Assembly: GCA_016169945.1 (NCBI GenBank)
Contig: JADLSH010000387.1
Coordinates: forward strand, 1,674,001 to 1,738,000
Reading direction: 5' to 3'
Origin: Trachythela sp. YZ-2020
Lineage: Eukaryota; Cnidaria; Anthozoa; Malacalcyonacea; Clavulariidae
Length of the DNA: 64,000 nt
Below the pieces are notes generated by a model, which was not told the origin of the DNA, did no database searches, and saw only the letters and a list, made by a program, of their open reading frames with translations. Positions 35,137 to 46,272 of the stretch are shown piece after piece. Position 1 is the first letter of the stretch. Every line of letters starts with the position of its first letter. Both the position numbers and the translations under genes were made by a program.

Positions 35137-37140
35137 ATGGATAAACCAAACAACCACAAGCAAAGGTAGGTGCTCGAAATTGATTTAATTATTCATATAA
35201 ATAGTTGTCATAGTTCTATAAATAGCAAAGTTTAAAGTGCCTAATACAGTGACGCTTTTCCTGGTTTGTATTTCCTGTCCCAACGCTGTTCAGTCCAAAA
35301 TTGCACAACATTTTGTCATTTTGATAAACACAGTGATGTATACCAGGGGCCGGTTGTATAAAAATGTAGTTAAATTTAACTATAGTTAGCGTTAACTACC
35401 GTAGTTAAATCCTTAACTATAATTAGTTAACTACACGACTTAACTGCGTTGCACAAAACGTAGTTAGTCGGGTAGTTAACTAATCACACAGTTAACTGCG
35501 CGTGGGGTTCTCGTGGGGTGATTAAACATGAAATAACACAAAGTAAGCTCTGATTAGCAACCGCTGACAAGCATTTTGAAAACGACTGCGGACTCATATT
35601 TACCAAAAATGGCGGTATTTTGATTCAAAATATTGAAAAATATGCAAGAAAACAAGACATAAAGACCAATAAAGTCTACGAAAAAGGCGTATTTACCATG
35701 AAAGTCAATTTGCAGTTCTTTGGTAAAAACGACATTGTTTTTCTTTGTTATGGGTTGCCTCTCGTCATCGATAAATCTTCCTATGCAAAAAATATATTCC
35801 GTTTTCGTCGAAAAGACCAAAATTATAGCGTTTTAAAAGCTCACGAGTATCAGAGAAACCTTTCTAGGGAAGATGACGATTGAAAACCCTCGGTAAGCGT
35901 TGCTTTTAGTATTATCTTACTGATTAAAGTTCATCACTCCTACAAAACGCCATATTTAACTACGTTTTGGGAAGTTAACGACACCCTAGAGCATAGTTAA
36001 CTTTAACTACGTTTTAATTGCAGTTCACGCTAACTACATTTTTATACAACCGACTTAACTATGTGGTTAAAGTTAACAACTATTTAACTAGAAAATGGGT
36101 AGTTAAAACGTAGTTAAGAGTTTTATACAACCGGCCCCTGGGTATACTCGTTGCCTTAGAAGTCAAAGTTGCCTTAGGAGTCAAAGATAGCCACAAGATA
36201 AGTTTACTCTAAAATATGTCGGATAAAATATAATAGCAATCTAGAAGTAGCAGTAATACTGAATCACATTTTAGGCTCAAAGATGTCCTTCTTTGTCGAG
36301 TCAAATACAATTCAAACAATATAAATCTTTATATAAGATGACCTGTTTATACTTTATGGTGAATAGTTAAATGCATTTGACATGACAAATTTAGACATCA
36401 AAACAGGTCCTCATTATTTATTAATTCAATGGTAACCTACTTTTATTTTGTGTTTTAGTAAAGGCATGTTCTGGACAGAAAAGCACGATGTTCTCCTATG
36501 TAGATAGGTGCTTGTGGTGAACCCTTTCAGCACAAAGAAGAAGACCGTGCAGAGGGGAGGAAAGTGGAGCGAGGTGGCGGAGGCGCTGAGTGGTGTGCCA
36601 GACCCTGTATTCAAGGTGGATCAAAGGGCTGTAAGAGAGCGATACAACCTATTGGCACAGAGGTTGCGAAGAAAGTTAAAGGATGAGGAGAAGGCGAGTG
36701 GGATAGAGACAGACATGAGTGAAGTGGAACAGATGTTGGAAGAGATAATTGAAAAAGAGGATGCAGCGGAAGAAAGTCATGAAAGGGAGGTGAATGGAAA
36801 ATTGAAGGAAAAGATGACGGCAGAAGATATGAGGAAAAAAGCAATGGAGAGGTTTTCAGAGACACAGAAAAGGAAAAGTACTGATGGTGGGGAAGTGTCG
36901 AGAAAAAGAGTGAGGTCAGGGGATACATTGGCATACTTGAGGAAGAGGACAGAGGAAATGGCAAGTGTTGAAAGGGAAAAGGTGGAAATGGAGAGAAAGA
37001 AATTTGATTTTGAAACAAAGAAGCATGAGGATATGATGAAGATGATGACGGAGCAGCAGCAACAGCAGCAGAGGCAGCAACAAGAATTTCAGGCCATGAT
37101 GATGACAATGATGGCAAGAGTCATTGGCCAGCTGCAGTAG
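35137..37140 (+). pseudogene. Harbinger accessory protein: SANT/Myb-like plus coiled coil, with an in-frame stop
   Basis: Exon 1 (35137-35165) encodes MDKPNNHKQ; donor GTAGGT. Exon 2 begins at 36459 after GTGTTTTAG and continues GMFWTEKHDVLLCR, the first SANT helix, then TAG at 36505-36507, then VLVVNPFSTKKKTVQRGGKW and VDQRAVRERYNLLAQRLRRK. A long Glu/Lys/Arg coiled coil and a Gln-rich C-terminus follow. In Harbinger transposons this protein binds DNA and helps the nuclease enter the nucleus. The stop probably kills the full-length product; translation from the ATG at 36508 (V-to-M is not needed there, the frame has its own start codon) would lack helix 1. The intron holds a nested MITE. Confidence 0.7.
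35348..36141 (+). mobile_element. MITE (about 0.8 kb) nested in the SANT-gene intron
   Basis: Ends CCAGGGGCCGGTTGTATAAA and TTTATACAACCGGCCCCTGG are inverted. GTATA occurs on both sides as a likely 5-bp duplication. The arms are full of TAGTTAA words in both orientations. A smaller relative with GGGGCCGGTTGT ends lies at 53629-53873. A central 87-codon open stretch (35620-35883) has no recognised domain. Confidence 0.7.
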
Positions 37141-37957
37141 GTTAAATGAATTTATTAACAGTTTGTTCTGCAGTTTTGTACTATTAATACAATATGTATA
37201 TATATTTATATATTATATATTTTACATGATTTACATTTTTTATGTACAATTCTTCAAAATATTATGTGGCATTTTACAATTATTTAAATGCAATATTTTA
37301 CATCAATGATATACAAATAAATTTTATAATTAAATAAATTAATTAAATAGTAAATGTAATGTAACAGAATGAGAAAGCAATTATATTAATTATTTACAAT
37401 ATTTAATTGATTAATTAATGTACATACTATGACTTATACTTTGAACAACATCTTATACAATTAGAAAGCTTTTGTTTATTCAATACATTCAGGACTGGCA
37501 GAGTTAGTTTATGCTACCAGTATGCAATTTTATTGCAGTTTTTCTGGATATAAATTGTTCAAGAAATCCAGAGTTTCTTTACAAGAAACATCAACAATTT
37601 GATTCAAAGGAATGAATGACAGTGAGTGTATAAAGCTGAGTTTGGTTTCGAGAAAGTATATATTGTCCTATAATCCCAGTCCTAACTATTCCTGTCAAGT
37701 TTGTTCCCTTTCAACACACTTAATTGTGGTGGAATTAAAGGCCTTAGCATGCTTATTATGCTATATGACAAGTTGAGTTGTCTGAAGCTAAGCTATTAAG
37801 TTCCCTATTCGCTTATAAAGAATGAGGCTGACATAGTGGTAACCATCATGCTAAATAATATAACACTAGAAGTTACTATCGCATGGGAAGTGGTGCCTTG
37901 TAACACTAACCAAGCCAAACAACAGTATACCCTAATTTTTATAGAGCTGATTACATT
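37141..37957. other. AT-rich spacer between the convergent Harbinger genes
   Basis: Very AT-rich (37150-37450), consistent with 3' UTRs of both genes; no further ORF supported. Confidence 0.5.
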
Positions 37958-39174
37958 TCATGCAAAGTATTCATCAATGGTTGGAGGTAACATATAAAAA
38001 AAAATACCAGTAGAATTACCATACAGGCAGGTCAAAGCATTTCTTAGAATTGCACACACGACATACATTTTACCTACAGAGCTAAGACCTATTTTTAATT
38101 GCTTTTTAAAATCTACGTATTTATAAGAGTTGATTATATCGCCAAATAGCCATTCCACTGAGACACGTACTTTGCTCATGGCAGAGTTGTAGGCTCGCAT
38201 TTCTTGAGTAAGGAGAGCATTGCGAAAAGGGCACTGGAGGTGTATACGCATAGGGTAGGCAGGGTCACCGTACAAACACACCGGCTCATCACTGGTGTTG
38301 AAGGCATGTTGTTCCAAATCATTTAACAGGCCAGAATCAGCCAGCATACCAGCATCATGTTTCTTCCCTTCTACAGAAATATACAATAACCTTTGTAAGT
38401 GTAATACACAAGTGGGGGTGTCCAGAGCACACCACGCCCTAGTGGGAAAGTTTAATTGATGTGCTAATTAATGTTCTTGGTCGTAATTAATTTACAGTAC
38501 TCGTACTTACCCACAGGTCCATACAAATTGGCAATGAGTCCATTTGGTAAAACTACTGATTGAAATTTAATAGCATGAACACGCTTGTGGCCGTTATACA
38601 TTATTTTCTGAAATTTTCCAGGGCGACAAATTGGCCTGACTGTGCCATCCACAAAACCAAAACAGTTGTTGAGAGCCGAGCCTTTCTCAGAAATCACTTC
38701 CGCATAGCTTTCCAAGGCAGCTGGGTTGAGGATGGCTTGATTCCAACGAGTCAGACGGTGGCCATGTTGGTTGTAAACAAAATCAAGAACTGTGTTTGTA
38801 ATCATGCAAAGTTCAGGAACTGGTCGGGAAAAACGGAGCATCATATCTGAGTAGCGACAAGGATAGGCGAGACGTTTGAGCAGGATACACAGACCTTCAA
38901 TTCCACCACACTGAGTGCCTTGGTCGCAAACAAATTTTTCAGGAACAGCTAGGATATGGGACAACGGGACAATATCTGCTTTCTCGAAACGAAACTCAGC
39001 TTTGCACTCACTTTCATCCATACTCTCCAAATCAAAGTGTTGATGCTTATCGTAAGGAAACTCTGGACTTCTTGAACTATTTACGTCGTAAAGCAACATG
39101 AACTCTTCGTCGTCAAGGGCGCCATTCGCATAGCATTCAACTACTGCAGCTCTAACGTCTCTTAAGCCAGCCAT
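37958..39174 (-). CDS. Harbinger (HARBI1-like) DDE_4 nuclease/transposase, two exons
   Basis: Exon 1 39174-38511 and exon 2 38370-37958, joined through GTAAGT...CTGTAG, give about 359 residues, a normal length for HARBI1-like nucleases. Exon 1 ends with NNCFGFVDGTVRPICRPGK (first catalytic Asp) and YNGHKRVHAIKFQSVVLPNG. Across the junction GPVEGKKHDAGML is formed; exon 2 has VCLYGDPAYPM (second Asp) and SKVRVSVEWLFG (catalytic Glu). No stop or frameshift is seen, so all catalytic residues are in place. Start MAGLRDVRAAVVECY is the only plausible in-frame Met near the TIR. The partner SANT gene is convergent. Confidence 0.85.
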
Positions 39175-39379
39175 AGAGACAAATATTTAACCAATAGTAT
39201 CTAACAACTACATTTGGCATAAATACTGACGACAGCTACGCCAAAGTAACTTGCCGTAGCCGTCGTCAGTATTTATGCCAAAACTTAATCACAAATTTTT
39301 GTTTACACGACGGGACTATGTCCCAATCCCTTTGCGACTTCCGCGCCCCGTCGTCGTCCTCTCCCGTCGTCGATCTTAA

Positions 39380-39690
39380 GTTCCCTAATAACGCATTGAC
39401 TACGGTAATAATTTGGGACACGATGATTAAACATATTGATTATAAAAGATTACATCGGGAAGTGAACGGACGGCACTCTTGTGGAATGAGAATTAAGAAA
39501 GAAACTTATCGGGGAGCTAATGCAGACGAAATACTACGTAAAGTCGTGTCTGACAGAAAGGCCGGACAGAATAATTTTATACGTTGGGACTTGATATTGG
39601 CAGCAAAGATGAGAAGGAAATTTGCGAACACGAAAATTGCGCGGTATTTGCGAACACGAAAATTGCCTTATCAATGCTGGTAACAAGAGC
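39380..39690 (+). other. Open basic stretch next to the Harbinger right end
   Basis: The frame open to 39683 contains WDTMIKHIDYKRLHREVNG and FIRWDLILAAKMRRKFANTK and looks protein-like, but its apparent start lies inside the transposon TIR and no family is recognised. Confidence 0.25.
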
Positions 39691-39934
39691 AGATAAACCT
39701 GAATATAAGGGGAAATACAGAAGGTAAATGTGGAAGTAATAGATTTTTGTTAGTACAGTAATTTTGAATTAATTAGACACGAAAATATTGAATACAGACA
39801 TTTGAACCCATGTGGGATTCACTTGTATAGGCAAGGGTCATCAATTATGACAAATAACTTATTATGGCATCTAAATAATGTAAAGCATGACTGAAATACC
39901 GTTGTGGTTGTGAGCACCCCGAGTAATTCAAGCA

Positions 39935-40760
39935 CAATGCCGGGGTACCCCAAGGGACCAAATTGGGGGAGTTATTTTTTGTCGTAATGTCGACGATTTG
40001 TCCACGGAGTTGACAATGCATAAGTACGTCGATGATTCCACGGTCTCTGAAGTGATATCAACGAAGAAAATGGATTCAACAACAACACAGCAGGAAATCT
40101 ACATCAATCAATGGTCAACTGCTAATAATATGAAGCTGAATGTAAAAAAACAAAGGAATTTATTTATCATTTTATTTTTCCCATGTACAACAATAAAAGC
40201 AATAAAAATATATGGTATTTACAAATGATAGGGCTAGAGACCTACTAGAAACATTACCGTGTCATTTTTGAAGAACAAAGCTTTTGCTTGAACCACTGAC
40301 TATCAATAATCGACCTATTGAGGTGGTACATACCATAAAGTTATTGGGTGTGCATTTATCTTCAAATCCCACATGGGATACGCATATTGATTACGTGTGT
40401 TCCAAGGCAAGCAAGCGCCTGTACGTCTTGAGAATGCTGAAACGTAGAGAGTCGTTATACTAGTCCTTTTATCAGAGCAATTTAAACACTACAAATAAAC
40501 TATTCGACGTTTTACCGAAGCCAGTGCACCACCAATACAATTTTAGAAACGCTCGCAAAATGCCACTGTTCAAATCTCGTACAAGCGTTTTAGAGATAGC
40601 TGCTTACCGTACTGTGTGAGGAAGTGGGATGCTATTTAGATATTTTATAGATAATTTATTGGAACTTTTAATGAAACTTTTATTAGAAATTGCTGCAACT
40701 TGAGTTTTTCAATTTTAATTTGTAAAATTGCCATTCGGACAAAAGGCAATTTTGCCCGAC
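39935..40760 (+). pseudogene. LINE (CR1/L2-like) RT fragment, copy 2
   Basis: Second copy of the LINE at 3.9 kb: GVPQGTKLG near 39.95 kb (frame-broken), KYVDDSTVSEVISTKKMD (RT YxDD core) at about 40.02 kb, then IKLLGVHLSSNPTWDTHIDY and KASKRLYVLRMLKR up to 40.44 kb, and the C-terminal tail to about 40.65 kb. Stops and indels disrupt it. It retains about 150 bases missing in copy 1. Confidence 0.65.
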
Positions 40761-41690
40761 ACGAGATCTCACAATTCATCACAACTGAGATACCAGAGAT
40801 TTTCGCAACCGTATGGAACATGTAATCTCGTCCCCATACTGGCCACAAAGTTATGAGAAAACGTAGGCAGGGAGATTACCAAGAACAGAGAGATATCCAA
40901 AATCTTCTACGAGAAAACGCGGTTCAGCTTTCTTTCCCAACATTACCAATTAGATCGTACGCGTATCCACAACCACGACCCACTCAACGAGGAGAAGCAT
41001 GGACCTGTATATGGTCAAATCATCAACTAACCTTCCCCACGCTTTTACAACGTGAATACATGTAATTGCAACCGCGCCCAATTACGAGTAGCATTTGCTC
41101 CATCGAATTTTCCTGGTCATTTACACCCTCAATACAAGCGCTCTGACCGAGCCATCCTTGACCTCACAATCAATTTCAGCAACCACTCCAGCTGATCAAG
41201 TTTATGCTACTTTGTTAAATGAGGTTACTTAACAACCAGCTACATCGCCACAACCTACTCATACCCGGCCAGACAGAATAATACGGACACTTTGCAGATT
41301 TAAAGATAATACGCTCTATTATGGAACCCGTACTCTGCATGTTATAAACTATCAACGTTAACGAAGCAGTCATTGTTAATGGCGGGGGGTGGGGCGGAAG
41401 ATATTTCGAGGGGCCATGAAAAATGTATGGACTATTAAGGGCGGGCTGGCAAAAAAATACGGACAAAATGGGGTGGGCTACCAAAAATGTAATCTATAAT
41501 CGAACATTAAAAATATTAACAATTCACTGCCTAGTAAAATGAACTTCAATATCAAACAGAAATGACATTAAGAAGACATTGTGTGGTATTTACAACATGA
41601 CTAATATGCATGTGATGTGTTTTAACATTCAGATACGACTACAAAAGACTTACTGCTATAACTATAAGCATTGTAATCTGTTGTTCATAG
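39935..41690 (+). repeat. Duplicated block 2: LINE 3' end plus MITE end (matches 3860-5455)
   Basis: Colinear with block 1, including the proline-rich 3' stretch (40.85-41.0 kb) and the MITE end at about 41362. Homology ends at GTTCATAG, after which the two loci differ. Confidence 0.7.
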
Positions 41691-43277
41691 AACACAGTCG
41701 TCAAGGCTAGCTTCCCAACAATAGTCATTATAGTTAACCTGCACCGTAGCACGAGAACGAACGAATATGCAGGTATGCAAATGTGTTTTGGTCAAAATCT
41801 GAAATCTGATTGGTTGCATAATTAATCACGCACGCATCGGACGAGCGTAAAGACGAGAGCGAACGAATATGTAATTAAAGTAAACAAGACGCCTACTGAG
41901 GCGTTCACACTGGCCCTGCGGAGCAGGTTTTGCCCCATCTGTCCAGATCCGGTCAGGGTTTAGGGGCACCTGGGGCGGTGTACATTTCCTGTCTGTGTGA
42001 GGTTTCAGGTTTCAATCTCAGATAAGTGGTTTCAATCTTATTTTGAGGTGCTTGGGTATATTAATGATATATCATTATGCTAGGTTTATATAGCCGATTG
42101 TGAGATATATAGACATTGTCCTATCATTACCGAGTATGATATATTCACTTCTTAGTTTAATATATGTATTAAAGACAAAATTCTAATAAATATTTAAACC
42201 AAATTCATCGTGTTATTGTAACTATTTTAGTAATATACTCCATACGACCAGCCTCTACAGTGTTATTTAGAGTTGACACGTCAGTTGTATTTCACACAAA
42301 CTAAAAATAGCAAACGTAAACAAGACATTTTGAGCCATATTTTGTGATATTTAATAATACCTAAAGTCGTAAAGAACAATATTGAATCGAAATACCAATA
42401 TTGTTAAAAAGCAAGAACAAAGCATCATACCAGAATGTGAATGACTTTGAAAGTTCGAAAAGCATATAAATTTAACTGTGTATCAAAGCGAGTTAAGAGC
42501 ATGTAGGAAATGAAACTCCCTCGCGCTAGACTTATGCAATTGTAATATATTATTGCTTAAATTTTGAAACAATTGTTACTAAAGCCGTACTTCTTGAGAA
42601 ACATTCCAAATTCTTTATACAAAGGCAACAAAGCTAATTTTTAATAGCTTTGTAGTTTAATATGATGTAACTGTATTCTACATTGTACTATCTAAACTTA
42701 TGTTGTAAACTTAAACAATCTCAGTTAGTAACAGTCGAAGTCGCTTAAACATACGGGCAACATTTTCGCCACAATTTCCAGGGATTTTACCAACTGTAAC
42801 TGCAGCTATTGAATACGCAAGAAATCTACAACGAACTCATGTGTTGTTTATATCAAAGAAAACCACGCATGAAACATAAACACAGGAAAACATTTCCTAA
42901 TAGACATATTCGTCATATAGCCCGCTCCTCAATGACGGTCATTTTGAATCGGGTGGACGATTTCGTAATCACCACATGGTCTCTGAGCCTGCGGATGCGC
43001 TAACGCAAACTCGATTTCTCGACGATTAAAAAACCAGAAAAAACCAGAAAATTTGGGATTTAAGACACTTGGCCTACAGGCCAGTGTAATAAACAAGAGT
43101 TAATTTGAATGATCATGAGTCATGACATTTTTTACAAATTGAAAGGCCCAAAGGGAATAAAAATATAAAGTTATAAGACGTACATGCAGTTATTTATGCT
43201 ACCAAATTGACACCATTGCAATAATACGTATATAGCATTGTTAAGATAAAAAAAACTGAAGCATGCCTCCGAGACGA

Positions 43278-43494
43278 GTTGAGTTAGACGCATTGGAGAG
43301 GTAGAAAGGGCCTTAATACATGAACAATATAGACGAAATTGTCCAGTTTGGGATATTGTTATAAATGACATCGCGCGAGATGAACGTTTTATGAATATTT
43401 CCGACAACATGCAGGAGCTGTATGCTAATGCCGGTCAACGACCTGCGGCTAGACGACGAATTCGCGAATATATCGCAAGGGAGCAAATGAATTA
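43278..43494 (+). CDS. Small unassigned ORF or terminal exon inside the 41.7-45.3 kb transposon
   Basis: Frame open from a TGA at about 43275 to TAG 43492-43494 encodes RRNCPVWDIVINDIARDERF, then ISDNMQELYANAGQRPAARR and REYIAREQMN. Composition is protein-like (charged, balanced). A possible acceptor (GAGTTAG) precedes ACGCATTGG. No family recognised. It may be the last exon of the transposon's second protein or a host-derived exon. Confidence 0.35.
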
Positions 43495-44084
43495 GTGAGT
43501 ATAAACTCAGTTATATAGTTATCCTTCTTCGTGTGGCATAATCTATGTTTTCCATTGTACAAATAATGCAGCCTAAGGCTAAATTAGTTGTAAATTATTG
43601 TGCTTTACATGTAGGTGACTCGCATATCCAGCAAAGTAAGAACAGAATGATGGAACAACGCTTTCGTTTATAGCTTTCCAAATGCAAAATTATTTTGCGC
43701 ACATGTATATATTTTTAACGCTTTTATACGCTACAAAAATATGCAAATTTCCTTGCGTGGCAGTGTCAAATTACTCATCGCAGTAAACATGGGTTTCATG
43801 TGGGAATTCCATGTGGAAGAACAATACATGGAAAATATTGATATTTTGAAAATTTGATGTCTTTCATGTTTCGTGATATATTTAGCTTGTCTCATCCTGC
43901 AAACTATGCTAGGGTATGCATCTACTGACAGCGCGCAAGCCACTGGGTCAATGCCAATTAATAATTACCGTCTTACCGTGTTGCATATTTGTTTGCATGT
44001 TTGTTTCAAGAAGCTAAAGAATAATAACAGTCCCGCAGCATTCCCTACCTTGCAGGTACCCTAGTTTAGTGGACTATTAGCAGT

Positions 44085-44560
44085 GAATGAGATGCAGTAT
44101 GGTCAGTATGCCAACCGCCAACCATTGCTCCGCCGTTGGCCACTTTACTTGCACTTTGAAATAGTTCCAAAACACAGAAAGCAGAAACCGAATTTCTCTT
44201 TCAACCGTTGTTGGACTGATCATGAATAACCCACTAAGCATTGCAACTTCTGGGTACATTCGAAGCCAAATGAACACCAGTAGTATTCTGTTCCGAATAT
44301 CAAGGGTAAATTAAGGGGTTATCGCGAACCCTTAACCGCCGGCGTCGGGTGTACATGGTGACATAAGGCGTCGCATCTCGTACAATCTGGTTGAAGGATT
44401 CCACGCTTTCGCCGGTCAAATTCAAAAATAGGTGTTCGCATCGTACCAGTTGATTTTGTAAAAGTCTCTTCCCGGGAATTAAATAAGAGCCAACAAAATC
44501 GGGATACAGAATTCGCTCGACGCGAGCTCTCGGTAGATTGGATTGGGCGCATGTTGCTGT
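44085..44560 (-). pseudogene. DDE_4-type transposase, N-terminal fragment
   Basis: Minus-strand frames give PGKRLLQNQLVRCEHLFLNL and TPYVTMYTRRRRLRVRDNPL; after a frame break near 44300 they give LLVFIWLRMYPEVAMLSGLF, SPTTVEREIRFLLSVFWNYF and VKWPTAEQWLA. This is the helical region (LWLR.YP....L...F.IS..TV......) directly before the catalytic core of cnidarian Harbinger/ISL2EU-like transposases. The catalytic DDE core is missing, replaced by unrelated sequence after 44090. Confidence 0.55.
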
Positions 44561-45300
44561 TAAGACAAGCAGGTCGTAGAACGCACGAAAAAGCTGCCCA
44601 AAGGTGGCAAGTAACGAGTTTAAAGCGTCGTTTCTCTCAATGACATTGATCGATTGATACGCTAATTACTGGCAAATGTATCACGAAGAAAGCGTTGAAG
44701 ACATTATTTAGCTGCATAAAACTGAGATTTAGGACCTCCATTTGGTTGTCCATAGCTTTTGAGTATAATATATACTGTATAAAGTTTCGTGTGACACAAG
44801 TCTACTGGGAATACTCGAAATTTATAGCTGGCTTGTTAATTTATATTATTTTCTAAACTCAAGTAACGACATGCATAAAATCAAAAATTGAACTAGTATT
44901 TCCCAAGAGGTTTTAACAATACCTATCAACTGTGAGTTTTCCGTGCACTTCTCCCAAAACGTTAAGTTATTTAAAAAGCTAACTTGTTTACAGCTTATAG
45001 TTTGTGTTCCGCGCGGCGGGTAGACTGTATATACTGCTGTTTCTACCGCTGTAAACAGCAATGACCTATGTATGTGTTTTATTACTGTATTGATTGCATT
45101 ACTCCCTTAAAACACCGCTTCCGTTACGGTCAGTATGGCTTGATATATTTAATATAAACAACAAACGAAAGTTTACGAGTATTATAATCAGTTTATCTCA
45201 TAGCCAATAGAAAACGTCTATCATACGAATGAGTACGACTCTGTCGTTCAGTTAATGAGGCTATTCGTTCGTTCTCGTGCTACGGTGCAGGTTAACTATA

Positions 45301-46272
45301 ACTTATAATGACATACACATTCTCTCATGTTCACAAGTCAACATGCAAATTAATCGGTTCGTGGTCATCCTAGACCGCGCCTTATACTGTTTTAATGATG
45401 ATATACAGTATAACTGGCGGGTTCAACGGAATGACCTGAAAATTGACAGTAATTAACTGATATTATTGATATAGTAAACAAATAAGTTCAACAACGTTGT
45501 GAATCAACTTCAGTTTTAAGCATTATTTGTTTGACTATTTCTCAAACCCAAAGGATCAAGGGGGTTTACAATTGCTAAATAGCATTATAAAAGTAAATGT
45601 ATTAATAGACAATATGAGCAGGAGGGCTATGAAAATAAAGAATATCCTTGGGGGTGGACCACGAAAAATTATTTTGAGTAAAAGAGGAGGGGTGGAAAAT
45701 TTCTTACCAATTGTGAAATATCTTCCGCCGCACCCCCCGCCATTAATAATGACTGTTCCCTAAGCATTCCTGTATTGTAAATAGACCAATAAGACATTAG
45801 ATTGTTAGATAGAAATTATAGTTTTTGCAGGCTTTTGCGGATTTATGTTATATTTGCCATACGCAAGCTTGAAATTTCAATATTTTTGAAATATAATAGT
45901 CTAAAATGAAAATTGTACGAGAAAACTGAATTTTGAACCATCAGAGTTGATTTTCAGATGCATTCATATTTAATATTCATCTTCGTGCCAAAATGTAGAT
46001 TTTCTACAACAAAGCTTCTACCACAAAGCAAATAATCTTTTTCTTTGAACACCTGCACTGTATCTTCTTTTGTTCTGTACAAAGATAACACCTTCTTGTT
46101 GGTTAGTGTAATCTTGATTGCACAAGAGATACTTCTATTCGGAGTATGTTCCGTTTAAGTGCTTAAAAATAGGGGTGCTTAAAAATAGACTTACTTCATG
46201 TTTCTACGCTGCATGCTATCAGTAGTACAATTTTAGGTGGGGCTGGGTGTGGTGGGAGTGAGCAACTACGTA
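45301..46272. other. No gene; right end of a G/C-run MITE at 45720-45761
   Basis: Contains CGCCATTAATAATGACTGTTCCCT, the inverse of the MITE end at 5126. The rest is AT-rich and has no supported exon. Confidence 0.45.

Larger units (their letters stand above)
34806..39375 (-). mobile_element. Harbinger-type DNA transposon (4.57 kb) with DDE nuclease and SANT partner
   Basis: Ends are inverted repeats starting GATCGACGACGGGAGAGGAC and continuing GACGACGGGGC (about 32 bp), bounded on each side by TTAA (34802-34805, 39376-39379). Because CTTAAG is itself a palindrome, TTAA may be a target duplication or part of the TIR; the usual 3-bp Harbinger duplication is not evident. Sub-terminal hairpins are present (34890-34921; 39208-39285). 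Cargo: minus-strand DDE_4 nuclease in two exons and a plus-strand SANT/coiled-coil gene, convergent, the standard Harbinger pair. Confidence 0.85.
41729..45300 (-). mobile_element. 3.57-kb DNA transposon with 39-bp perfect TIRs, decayed DDE transposase
   Basis: Ends TATAGTTAACCTGCACCGTA-GCACGAGAACGAACGAATA are perfectly inverted. An additional GTCATTATA word occurs just outside on both sides (inverted), so the true ends may extend to 41724 and 45312. A sub-terminal repeat of GAACGAATATG occurs near 41.86 kb. No clear target duplication. The only recognisable cargo is a transposase N-terminal part on the minus strand (44.09-44.56 kb) of the DDE_4/Harbinger-ISL2EU-like group; an unassigned exon-like ORF lies at 43.28-43.49 kb (plus). 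Confidence 0.7.

Noticed and set aside
35620..35883. 87-codon ORF as a gene in the nested MITE
   Set aside because: Both strands are open here, no domain is recognised, and neighbouring MITE copies do not support coding.
36611..37117. 168-codon minus-strand ORF rich in Ser and Pro
   Set aside because: Antisense shadow of the SANT/coiled-coil gene, caused by its purine-rich codons.
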